Below are positions 1 through 7,174 of a stretch of DNA of 64,000 bases, piece by piece (position 1 is the stretch's first letter; every line of letters begins with the position of its first letter). The notes under the pieces were generated by a model. That model was not told the origin of the DNA. It worked only from the letters and a program-made list of their open reading frames with translations, and made no database searches. Position numbers and translations under genes: made by a program. This DNA comes from Streptosporangium sp. NBC_01495 (GTDB lineage Bacteria; Actinomycetota; Actinomycetes; Streptosporangiales; Streptosporangiaceae), in NCBI RefSeq assembly GCF_036250735.1, contig NZ_CP109430.1:1922001-1986000 (forward strand), read 5' to 3'.

Positions 1-724
1 ACTGCGCGACGCGATCATGCGAGGCGAGTATCCCGTGGGCGCCCAGCTGCCTTCCGAGGCCGAACTGGCCGCCCGCTTCGCGGCCTCGCGCGGCACGGTC
101 CGCCAGGCGGTCGCCGTACTCGCCACCGAGGGCCTGGTCGGGTCCCGGCAGGGGGCCAGGCGCATCGTGCTCGGCCGCGAGCGCAGCCAGAGCTTCGCCG
201 AGCTGCACAGCTTCGCCCAGTGGGCGCGGGCGATGGGCTACCGCGTCAGCGGGCAGGTGCTGCAGCAGCGCCGCAGGGGCGCCGGGGCCACCGAGGCCGT
301 ACGGCTCGCGCTCCAGCCGGGCGAGCCGGTGCTCTCCGTGCTGCGGCTGCGCTCCCTGGAGGGCGAGCCGGTGATGCTGGAGCGCACGGTCTACGCCGGA
401 TGGATCGCCCCGGCCGTCGAGCGCATCGAACCCGGCTGCGAGTCGGTCACCCAGGCCCTCTACGAGAGCGTCGGCCTCGTCTTCGCCTACGGCGAGCACC
501 TCATCGACGCGGTGGCCGCGGGCGTCCAGGACTCCAGGCTGCTGGCCGTGCGCAGGGGCAGCCCGCTGCTGCGCCAGCGCCGGGTCACCACCACCCACGA
601 GGGACGGCCCGTCGAGTGGTCCGACGACCGCTACCGCGCGGGCAGCGTGACCTTCAGCATCCGCAACTCGGTGGACGCCAACCCGCTCGTCCGGCAGATG
701 GGTGACTTGCGCCCGGCCCCGTGA
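1..724 (+). CDS. GntR-family regulator with UTRA domain (5' end outside window)
   Basis: The reading frame is open from base 2, so the start lies upstream of the window; an internal ATG at 17 gives 235 residues but would begin inside the first helix of the winged HTH. Visible are the GntR DNA-binding signature (LPSEAELAARFAASRGTVRQA) and, from about residue 65, a UTRA/HutC-type effector domain with the usual elements (SFAQWARAMGY, a VLRLRSLEGEPVMLERT strand pair, and a C-terminal WSDDRYRAG segment). Such proteins are ligand-responsive repressors of nearby catabolic or uptake genes; the ligand cannot be told from sequence. It ends 6 nt before a DUF6504 gene that may be cotranscribed. Confidence 0.88.
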   Translation, partial: LRDAIMRGEYPVGAQLPSEAELAARFAASRGTVRQAVAVLATEGLVGSRQGARRIVLGRERSQSFAELHSFAQWARAMGYRVSGQVLQQRRRGAGATEAVRLALQPGEPVLSVLRLRSLEGEPVMLERTVYAGWIAPAVERIEPGCESVTQALYESVGLVFAYGEHLIDAVAAGVQDSRLLAVRRGSPLLRQRRVTTTHEGRPVEWSDDRYRAGSVTFSIRNSVDANPLVRQMGDLRPAP

Positions 725-730
725 GAACGT

Positions 731-1063
731 ATGTTCGATACGCCAGACCCGTCTTCCCCCGGGTGCTCATCCGAAAGCCGCGGGAGAAGAAGCGTCTTGA
801 GCAGACTTTACGGTGACCCCATCGAGGTGTGGATTCGCGACGGGCAGCCCATCCAGTTCGTCTGGCGCGACCGCCTCTACACCGTCCATCGGGTCCTCGA
901 CCACTGGGTCGTCGCGCGCGAGTGGTGGAAGATCTCCGACAGCGATCCCGGCGAGCGCCGGTTCTGGCGGGCCGAGGCCGCCTCGGGTGGCCGGGTCGGC
1001 ACCTACGAGCTCAGGTTCGACACCGCGGGCGAGGGCTGGCTGCTGATCAGGGCATGGGACTGA
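731..1063 (+). CDS. DUF6504 family protein
   Basis: This small protein has the core of the actinobacterial DUF6504 family: RLYGDPIEVWIRDGQPIQFVW, then RLYTVHRVLDHWVV and a C-terminal YELRF...GWLLIRAWD strand. The family is uncharacterised, soluble and about 90-110 residues long. With ATG 731 the product has 110 residues, but the first 22 are poorly conserved-looking; an in-frame TTG at 797 preceded by GGGAGAAG would give an 88-residue product starting at LSRLYGDP, closer to the usual family length. It follows the GntR gene by 6 nt. No function is assigned. Confidence 0.75.
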   Translation: MFDTPDPSSPGCSSESRGRRSVLSRLYGDPIEVWIRDGQPIQFVWRDRLYTVHRVLDHWVVAREWWKISDSDPGERRFWRAEAASGGRVGTYELRFDTAGEGWLLIRAWD

Positions 1064-1205
1064 CGCCCCGCCGACGGATGCCCACGGAGGCGGAAGGTCG
1101 ACGCCCCGCCGGCGGACGGCCGGATGGGTGCCGATGGACGCCGATGGAGACGGGCGGCCGACGCCCCGCTCCGGCGTGCCTCACACCGGGCGGGGCGGCC
1201 TTCGC

Positions 1206-1988
1206 TCACTGCCCGGCGGGGTGGACCTCCTGGGACCGGTCCTGCCCGGAGGGCTCCGGCGAGGGCGCGTCGGGGGCGACGGGCGAGGGGGACGGGGAGG
1301 TCCCGGCGGGCAGGTGCGGGACCGGCTCCGCCGGGGGCGGCGGGAGGTGGCGCTCCACCTTGATCCGCCGCCGGTGCCTGGAGCCCGCGACCTGGATACC
1401 GGTGATCTGCCGTACGGTCATCGCGCACAGCAGGGCGGCGACCGCGACGGCGATCAGCTCGGTCGGCCCGAAACCGGTCAGGTTCGTGCCCCCCTGGGAC
1501 GCCCCCGGCCACAGCCGTGCCAGCACCAGGGCGAACGCGACCAGCCAGCTCAGCCACCAGGCGGTGAGCAGCGCCGCCCAGCGGAGACGGCGGTCCAGCG
1601 GCGGACGGGAGGCCCACCACAGCCGGTCGGCCAGCACGGCGGGCGCGACCAGGTTGACCACCGGCACGAACCAGCTCACCAGGACCGGTGCCACCGCGGG
1701 CCGGTCGGCGTTCTGCCGGGCGCGGAGCAGCCAGTTCAGGTACGCGGCGACGGCGGCGATCGCGGCCGCGGCGAAGAACATGATCAGGATGGCGAAGACG
1801 GTGACCGCGCCGAAGACCGCGTCGGCGCCGGGGGCGTGGGGGTCGCCGTCGAGCTCGGCTATCTCCAGGACGAGGCGCCGGCCACGGACCTGTTCGAACA
1901 CCGCCAGGGCGGCGGTCGCGATCACCAATGTGGTGAGAGTGACATAGACGGCCGAAGCCGACTTCTGTAGAGATGGGATAGAGCGCAT
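1206..1988 (-). CDS. DUF4328-type multi-pass membrane protein
   Basis: ATG at 1988 is chosen because a GGGGGAG ribosome site lies just upstream. The 260-residue product has a hydrophobic N-terminal helix (about 15-35), a second helix around 60-85, the DUF4328-like middle (LNWLLRARQNADRP...LVSWFVPVVNLVAPAVLADRLWWAS), two further helices, and a Pro-rich cytosolic tail ending in PSPEPSGQDRSQ. The pattern of an Ala/Leu-rich helix followed by WFVPVVN and an RxLW motif is typical of this uncharacterised actinobacterial membrane family. It lies 83 nt downstream of a response regulator on the same strand and may be cotranscribed with it. Longer upstream reading in the same frame is antisense to the regulator and is not real. 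Confidence 0.75.
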   Translation of the reverse strand: MRSIPSLQKSASAVYVTLTTLVIATAALAVFEQVRGRRLVLEIAELDGDPHAPGADAVFGAVTVFAILIMFFAAAAIAAVAAYLNWLLRARQNADRPAVAPVLVSWFVPVVNLVAPAVLADRLWWASRPPLDRRLRWAALLTAWWLSWLVAFALVLARLWPGASQGGTNLTGFGPTELIAVAVAALLCAMTVRQITGIQVAGSRHRRRIKVERHLPPPPAEPVPHLPAGTSPSPSPVAPDAPSPEPSGQDRSQEVHPAGQ

Positions 1989-2071
1989 GTATATCTCCCC
2001 CCGCCATGCGCCGAGGACCTGCCCTTTTTCTATCCCGTCAGCTCTTCCGCTAATCAGCCTAGATGTCCCGC

Positions 2072-2722
2072 TCAGCCGACGATGCCGGACTCCCACGCCC
2101 ACGCGGCGATCTCCACCCGGTTCCTGGCGCCCAGCTTCGCCTGGATGCTCCCCAGGTGCGTCTTCACGGTCGACAGCGAGACGAACAGCTCGGCGGCGAC
2201 CTCCTGGTTGGTCCGCCCCCTGGCCACCAGGCGCACGACGTCCAGCTCGCGCTCCGTGAGGGGCTCGCTGGGCGGCCGGACGCCACCGGTCCGAGGGTGG
2301 GACAGGTGTTCGAGCAGGCGTACGGTCACCGACGGCGACACCAGCGCGTCCCCGGCCGCCGCGGCCCGGATCGCCTCGATGAGCAGTGTCGGCCCGCTGT
2401 CCTTGAGCAGGAAACCGGTCGCCCCGGCGCGCAGCGCCCCGTAGACGTACTCGTCGAGGTCGAAGGTGGTGACGATGACCACCCTCATCGGGTCGGGCAC
2501 CCCCGGCCCCGCGAGGATGCGAGTGGCCTCCAGGCCGTCCAGCTTGGGCATCCGGATGTCGAGCAGGCACACGTCCGGCCGCAGCCGCCGCGCCAGCTCG
2601 ACGGCCTCGGCCCCGTTGGCGGCCGTCGCCAGAACCTCCATGTCCTCCTGGGCGTCCAGAATCATCTGGAACCCGGTCCGTACCAGTTCCTGGTCGTCGG
2701 CGATGAGCACCCGAATCGTCAC
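2072..2722 (-). CDS. NarL/FixJ-family response regulator, orphan
   Basis: The 216-residue protein has a receiver domain with the acidic pair D9/D10, the phosphoacceptor D55 (VCLLDIRMPKLDG), the conserved Thr (VVIVTTFDLDEYVY) and Lys (FLLKDSG), then a LuxR-type HTH (LTERELDVVRLVARGRTNQEVA...STVKTHL). Length and domain order are normal for NarL-type regulators of membrane histidine kinases. The GTG at 2722 is the first plausible start before the IRVLIADD strand; its ribosome site is weak. No histidine kinase gene is next to it: upstream on the same strand is an F420 oxidoreductase, downstream a DUF4328 membrane protein. The partner kinase is therefore elsewhere or absent. Confidence 0.9.
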   Translation of the reverse strand: MTIRVLIADDQELVRTGFQMILDAQEDMEVLATAANGAEAVELARRLRPDVCLLDIRMPKLDGLEATRILAGPGVPDPMRVVIVTTFDLDEYVYGALRAGATGFLLKDSGPTLLIEAIRAAAAGDALVSPSVTVRLLEHLSHPRTGGVRPPSEPLTERELDVVRLVARGRTNQEVAAELFVSLSTVKTHLGSIQAKLGARNRVEIAAWAWESGIVG

Positions 2723-2889
2723 CTGATGGATTGTGCCAGCCGGGAGGCGGCCCCGGATCGGGCATCCGGCCGATGTGCCGGCGAACGACGGCGAACCGTC
2801 CTTCCGGCCGGCCCCGCCCGGAACCGGGGAGCCGATCGGCCGGTCCGCCGCCGCGCGCCGGACGACTCCGGGGATCGGCGGGGCGGCGA

Positions 2890-3909
2890 TCAGCCCAGGA
2901 CCAGGTCCCTGACGGTCTTCAGGGAGGCCTCGTCGCGGGGGCCCATGACCAGGAGGTTGCTCACCGGGCTCTCGCGCCACAGCTCCAGACGCTCGCGGAC
3001 GCGATCCGCCGGGCCGACCAGAGAGATGCCGTCGGCCAGCTCGTCGGGGATCGCGTTGAACGCCTCGTCCCTGCGTCCGGCCAGGTAGAGGGCCTGGATC
3101 TCCTCGACGGTCTCGGCGTAGCCCATCCTGCCGATGATGTCGGCGTGGAAGTTGCGGCTCTTGGCCCCCATGCCGCCGATGTAGAGGGTCAGCATCATCT
3201 TCACCCCGTCCAGCGCCGCCCTGACGTCGTCGGTGATCACGGTCGTGACCATGGCGGCGACGTCGAAGCCGGGACCCGCGCCGGCGAGAGAGGGGCCGTA
3301 CATCCGCTCGATCTTCTCGGGGAACACGAACAGCGGCAGCCAGCCGTCGGCGATCTCGGCGGCGAGCGCGACGTTCTTCGGGCCCTCCGCGCCGAGGTAG
3401 AGGGGGATCTCGGCGCGCAGCGGGCGGGTGATCAGTTTCAGCGGCTTGCCGAGGTTCGCGCCTCCCGGGTAGGGGAGGGGGTAGTGCTCGCCGTCGCTGG
3501 TCACCGGCTCCTCGCGGCGCCACGCCTTGCGCATGATCTCGACGTACTCGCGGGTGCGGGCGAGCGGCTTGGGGAACGGCGTTCCGTACCAGCCCTCGAC
3601 AACCTGGGGCCCCGACGCGCCGATGCCGAGCAGCAACCGGCCGCCGGTGAGATGATCGAGAGTCATCGCGGTCATCGCGGTCGCCGCCGGGGTCCTGGCG
3701 GAGATCTGCGCCACGGATGTGCCCAGTTTGATGCGGGACGTCCGCGCGCCGTACCAGGCCAGGGGGGTGAAGGCGTCGCTACCGTAGGCTTCCGCGGTCC
3801 AGACGGACTCGTACCCCAGCCGCTCCGCGGCCTGGACGAGTTCGGTGGCGTCGTCGGCGGTCCGCTGCCAGTAGCCGAGGTTCAGGCCGAGCTTCAGGTC
3901 GGTGCTCAC
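2890..3909 (-). CDS. LLM-class F420-dependent oxidoreductase, Rv3520c-like
   Basis: The GTG at 3909 follows a GAGGAG site. The 339-residue product is a luciferase-like TIM-barrel protein with LGLNLGYW at the N-terminus, ERLGYESVWTAEAYGSDAFTP, RIKLGTSVAQISARTPA, LTGGRLLLGIGASGPQV and FPKPLARTREY. This series of motifs is very close, from memory, to mycobacterial Rv3520c, a putative F420 enzyme of the KstR cholesterol regulon. It should bind F420 at the barrel and act on a lipid or steroid intermediate, but the substrate is not known. A KstR-type palindrome lies 43 nt upstream of the start, in the region shared with the divergent sulfatase gene. Confidence 0.85.
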   Translation of the reverse strand: MSTDLKLGLNLGYWQRTADDATELVQAAERLGYESVWTAEAYGSDAFTPLAWYGARTSRIKLGTSVAQISARTPAATAMTAMTLDHLTGGRLLLGIGASGPQVVEGWYGTPFPKPLARTREYVEIMRKAWRREEPVTSDGEHYPLPYPGGANLGKPLKLITRPLRAEIPLYLGAEGPKNVALAAEIADGWLPLFVFPEKIERMYGPSLAGAGPGFDVAAMVTTVITDDVRAALDGVKMMLTLYIGGMGAKSRNFHADIIGRMGYAETVEEIQALYLAGRRDEAFNAIPDELADGISLVGPADRVRERLELWRESPVSNLLVMGPRDEASLKTVRDLVLG

Positions 3910-3951
3910 GGGGGTCTCCTCGCGACGTAACGCCGGACAGGCCCCCGCAAT

Positions 3952-3965
3952 TAGAACACGTTCTA
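3952..3965. promoter_or_regulatory. KstR-type operator
   Basis: The sequence TAGAACACGTTCTA has perfect 6-nt inverted arms and matches all fixed positions of the KstR consensus TnnAACnnGTTnnA. It sits between the divergent starts of the F420 oxidoreductase (3909) and the sulfatase (4022). KstR is the TetR-family repressor of sterol-ring and side-chain catabolism in actinobacteria. No kstR gene is in the window. Confidence 0.75.
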
Positions 3966-4021
3966 TATTGGTCGGTCGAGTGTGAGGTGTCGAAATTCGG
4001 TCTCCCGGGAAGCGTGCACTT

Positions 4022-5515
4022 GTGCTCAACGCCGCTCGCAAACTCCTCTCCTTGATGTCGCTCCTCGCCCTCGCCGCCATGGGAACGATCCCGGCGGTGG
4101 CGCACGCTGCGGGACGGCCCAACGTCGTGCTGATCCTCGTCGACGACCTGGACGCGGGTGATCTGCAGAAATTTCCCAACATCTGGAGCCTGCTCGCCCA
4201 GGGCGGCACCAGCTTCGACAGGTTCTTCGTACCGAACTCCTGGTGCTGCCCCTCACGTGCGTCGATCATGCGGTGCCAGTACGTGCACAGCCACGGCGTG
4301 CTGACCAACACCGCTCCCGAGGGAGGCTTCACCAAGTACTACACGTCCGGTCTGGAACGCTCCAACATCGCCACCTGGATGAAGTCGGCCGGATACCGCA
4401 CCGGACTGATGGGCAAATACCTCAACCACTATCCCGGCGGCGCCACCTCCGCCACCCACGTGCCTCCGGGCTGGGACGAGTGGGACGTACCGGTGCGCAG
4501 GCTGTACGAGGAGTACGGCTACACGCTCAACGAGAACGGCATGCTGCGTAACTACGGCTTCGCGCCGCAGGACTATCTGACCGACGTGCTCAGCGCGAAG
4601 GCCGGGGCGTTCGTCTCCCGGCCCAGCCGGGATCCGTTCTTCCTCTACCTCGCCCCGGTCGCCCCGCACAACCCGGCCAACTACGCCCCCCGGCACGAGG
4701 CCGCCTTCGCCGGGGTGGTGGCCCCGCGCACCCCGTCCTTCAACCAGGCGGACGTCAGCGCCGAGCCCCTCTGGCTCAGGTCGCTCCCGCCGCTCGACGC
4801 CGCGAAGATCCGCAGAATCGACCGGCACTACCGGGACCGGCTGCGGGCGATGCTCGGCGTGGACGACATGGTGGGCGCCCTCGTCGAGTCTCTCAGGGCC
4901 TCCGGCAAGCTGGATGAAACGTATATCTTTTTCTCCTCCGATAACGGGTTCCACCTGGGGCAGCACCGGCTCGCCCATGGCAAGACCACGCCCTTCGACG
5001 AGTCGGTCAAGGTGCCGCTGCTGGTCAGGGGCCCGGGTGTGCAGGCGGGCCGCGTCGTCGGCGACGTGGCCGCGAGCGTGGACCTGGCCCCGACGTTCGC
5101 CCAGCTCGCCGGGGCCACGCTTCCCGACTTCGCCGAGGGGCGCTCCCTGCTGCCGCTCCTGCGGGGCGAGACGCCGCCCTCGTGGCGCCAGAACGTGCTG
5201 CTGGAGTTCTACCGCCCGACCAGTCCGAGCTCGGCCCGCCAGACCCCGGTCCCGGCCTACCAGGGGATGCGGACCGCCCAGAGCACCTTCGTCCGCTACT
5301 CCACCGGCGAGTACCAGCTCTATGACCTCGCCAGGGATCCCTACCAGCTCCACAACCTAGCCGCGGTGACCCCGCTCCCCGTGATCGCCGAGTTCAACCG
5401 GCAGCTCGACGCCCTGGTCTCCTGCTCGGGCGCCGCCTGCCGCTCGGCCGACTCGGTCAGACCGCCCCTGCTGCCCTTCAGACCCCTCGTCGTCCTCAGC
5501 CCGTGGGGAACGTGA
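4022..5515 (+). CDS. Secreted type I sulfatase (formylglycine-dependent)
   Basis: The 497-residue product starts with a signal peptide (KLLSLMSLLALAAMGTIPA, probable cleavage after AHA) and continues with the sulfatase fold: metal-binding NVVLILVDDLD, the C75-C-P-S-R79 signature in which C75 becomes formylglycine, GYRTGLMGKYLN, FLYLAPVAPHNP, and the FSSDNGFHLGQHRLAHGK segment with the second metal-binding Asp-Asn. It should hydrolyse a sulfate ester outside the membrane; the substrate is unknown. The GTG at 4022 is used because the hydrophobic leader begins directly after it. The 3' end overlaps the convergent GntR gene by about 160 nt. It is divergent from a gene with a KstR-type box, so a steroid sulfate substrate is possible but unproven. 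Confidence 0.88.
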   Translation: MLNAARKLLSLMSLLALAAMGTIPAVAHAAGRPNVVLILVDDLDAGDLQKFPNIWSLLAQGGTSFDRFFVPNSWCCPSRASIMRCQYVHSHGVLTNTAPEGGFTKYYTSGLERSNIATWMKSAGYRTGLMGKYLNHYPGGATSATHVPPGWDEWDVPVRRLYEEYGYTLNENGMLRNYGFAPQDYLTDVLSAKAGAFVSRPSRDPFFLYLAPVAPHNPANYAPRHEAAFAGVVAPRTPSFNQADVSAEPLWLRSLPPLDAAKIRRIDRHYRDRLRAMLGVDDMVGALVESLRASGKLDETYIFFSSDNGFHLGQHRLAHGKTTPFDESVKVPLLVRGPGVQAGRVVGDVAASVDLAPTFAQLAGATLPDFAEGRSLLPLLRGETPPSWRQNVLLEFYRPTSPSSARQTPVPAYQGMRTAQSTFVRYSTGEYQLYDLARDPYQLHNLAAVTPLPVIAEFNRQLDALVSCSGAACRSADSVRPPLLPFRPLVVLSPWGT

Positions 5516-6199
5516 GATGCCGGGGTAGGCCCGCCGCAGGTGGTCCTCGACGGCGGCCGATGCCTCCGCCGCGTCCCCGGCGGCGATGGCCCGGTGGATC
5601 CGGCGGTGGTCGGCCATGAGCCCGGCCGTGTCGCCCAGGCGCTCGACCGCCTCGACCGCGTAGCGGCGGAGCGAGTCGCGCAGGGAGAGCATCATGGCGG
5701 TGGTCAGCCTGTTGCCCGAGGCCTCGGCGATGGCGACGTGGAAGGCCGTGTCGTGCTCGACGAACTCCTCGGCCGTCGTCGTGGCGTCCATGCGCTCCAG
5801 CGCGGCGGTCATGGCGGACAGGTCGGCCCCGTGGACGGCGGCGTGCGAGGCCGACCACTTCTCGATCATCAGCCGGGCGTCGACGACCTCCTCCAGCGAC
5901 AGGTTCGACAGTCCGAGGTGGAGCCTGAGCAGGTCGCTCAGGGCCTCCGCGGGCCTGGAGATGAGGAAGGCCCCCGCGTCCGGACCCCGTCCGACCTGCG
6001 ATGACACCACTCCCAGTGTCTCCAGCACCCGCATCGCCTCGCGTACCGACGACCGGCTCACCCGCAGCTGCTCGGCGAGTTGCCGCTCGCCGGGCAGGCG
6101 GTCCCCGACCCTGAGCCCGTCATCCGCGATGCGCCGCTCGATCTGAGCGATCACGTCCTCGAACGCCCGGGTGCGCCGGACCGGTTGCCAACCGCTCAA
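5357..6199 (-). CDS. lutR: FadR/LldR-type GntR regulator of the lut operon
   Basis: A TTG start at 6199 follows GAGGAGG. The protein has an N-terminal GntR winged helix (VGDRLPGERQLAEQL...RSSVREAMRVLETLGVV) and a C-terminal all-helical FCD domain with the metal/ligand residues D and H (EEFVEHDTAFHVAIAEASGN, MADHRRIHRAI). FCD regulators of this type bind small carboxylates such as lactate. It is divergent from lutABC with two TGGTNNNACCA operators between, so it probably represses that operon and itself. The last about 50 residues (after HLRRAYPGI) are charged, low complexity and antisense to the sulfatase 3' end; either the overlap is real or a frameshift hides an earlier stop. Confidence 0.82.
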   Translation of the reverse strand: MSGWQPVRRTRAFEDVIAQIERRIADDGLRVGDRLPGERQLAEQLRVSRSSVREAMRVLETLGVVSSQVGRGPDAGAFLISRPAEALSDLLRLHLGLSNLSLEEVVDARLMIEKWSASHAAVHGADLSAMTAALERMDATTTAEEFVEHDTAFHVAIAEASGNRLTTAMMLSLRDSLRRYAVEAVERLGDTAGLMADHRRIHRAIAAGDAAEASAAVEDHLRRAYPGISRSPRAEDDEGSEGQQGRSDRVGRAAGGARAGDQGVELPVELGDHGERGHRG

Positions 6200-6224
6200 G
6201 AGGACCTCCTCTTGTGGGGAAATG

Positions 6225-6251
6225 TGGTCAGACCATACTGTGGTCGGACCA
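6225..6251. promoter_or_regulatory. Two FadR/LldR-type operators
   Basis: Two 11-bp inverted repeats, TGGTCAGACCA (6225-6235) and TGGTCGGACCA (6241-6251), both fit the FadR-subfamily consensus TGGTNNNACCA. Their centres are 16 bp apart. They lie between the divergent regulator start (6199) and lutA (6270), well placed to block transcription both ways. Confidence 0.85.
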
Positions 6252-6269
6252 TTGAAAGGAAGGAGTGCC

Positions 6270-7064
6270 GTGCGCGTCGCCCTCTTCATCACCTGCGTGA
6301 ACGACACACTGTTTCCCGGCACCGGGCAGGCGGTCGTCACGCTGCTGCGCCGCCTCGGATGTGACGTCGAGTTCCCGCGGGCGCAGACCTGCTGCGGCCA
6401 GATGCACGTCAACACGGGATACCCCGAGGAGGGCAGGCGGCTCGCCCGGCACTTCGTGGACGTCTTCGCCGGGTACGACGCGGTCGTCGCGCCGTCGGGC
6501 TCGTGCGCCGCGATGGTCCGCGAGCAGTACCCGCGGCTCGCCCGCACCCCCGCCATGACCGGATCGGGGAGCTCAGGGGGTCTTGTCCCCGGGACCGTCG
6601 AGGAGGGCACGTCCGGGTCCTTCGCCGCCGAGGTGGCCGAGCTGGTGCCCAAGGTCTACGACCTCTCCGAGTTCCTCGTCGACGTCCTCGGCGTCACCGA
6701 CGTGGGCGCCTACTTCCCGCACCGGGTGACCTACCACCCGACCTGCCACTCGATGCGCATCCTCCGGGTGGGCGACCGGCCCACCCGCCTGCTGGAGCAG
6801 GTCAGGGGGCTGGAGCTGGTCCCGCTCCCCGGGGCCGACGAGTGCTGCGGCTTCGGCGGCACCTTCGCGGTGAAGAACCCGGCGATCTCCGCGGCCATGT
6901 GCGCCGACAAGGTGCACAACGTCGCGACCACCGGCGCCGAGGTGCTGTGCGCCGCCGACAACTCCTGCCTGATGCACATCGGCGGCACCCTGAGGCGCCA
7001 GCGCACCGGTGTGCGGATCATGCACCTCGCCGAGATCCTCGCCGCCACGGAGGCCACCCGATGA
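6270..7064 (+). CDS. lutA: L-lactate utilisation protein LutA (CCG-domain protein)
   Basis: GTG 6270 is preceded by GGAAGGAG and opens directly on the conserved RVALFITCVNDTLFPGTG. The 264-residue product has two cysteine-rich CCG modules typical of LutA/GlcF-type subunits: AQTCCGQMHVNTGY and, near the C-terminus, ADECCGFGGTFAVKN, each probably binding an iron-sulfur centre. With LutB and LutC it forms a cytosolic or membrane-associated L-lactate-oxidising complex feeding electrons to the respiratory chain. It is the first gene of lutA-(small ORF)-lutB-lutC under the two operators above. Length is normal; the PRLARTP...GSSGGLVPGTVEEG stretch around residues 90-110 looks like a variable loop. 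Confidence 0.9.
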   Translation: MRVALFITCVNDTLFPGTGQAVVTLLRRLGCDVEFPRAQTCCGQMHVNTGYPEEGRRLARHFVDVFAGYDAVVAPSGSCAAMVREQYPRLARTPAMTGSGSSGGLVPGTVEEGTSGSFAAEVAELVPKVYDLSEFLVDVLGVTDVGAYFPHRVTYHPTCHSMRILRVGDRPTRLLEQVRGLELVPLPGADECCGFGGTFAVKNPAISAAMCADKVHNVATTGAEVLCAADNSCLMHIGGTLRRQRTGVRIMHLAEILAATEATR

Positions 7065-7174
7065 GCGTCCCCGCCGTCGACGAGAGGGCCGCTGAAGAGA
7101 GGGCCGTCGACGGGCGGACCGTTGGCGCGAGGGTTGTCGGCGAGAGGACTCACGAGAGGATGGCCCGCCGGTGA
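7061..7174 (+). CDS. 37-residue ORF bridging lutA and lutB
   Basis: An ATG at 7061 overlaps the lutA stop (ATGA) and the ORF ends at a TGA overlapping the GTG of lutB, so it is perfectly placed for translational coupling. The product is very hydrophilic, Arg/Glu/Val-rich and internally repetitive (DERAAEERAVDGRTVGARVV). I recognise no family. It may be only a coupling spacer; typical lut operons join lutA and lutB directly. Confidence 0.35.
   Translation: MSVPAVDERAAEERAVDGRTVGARVVGERTHERMARR

Noticed and set aside
1206-2765. One long minus-strand protein covering the DUF4328 gene and the regulator region
   Set aside because: Only the part from ATG 1988 looks like a protein; the upstream part is the wrong frame of the response regulator gene.
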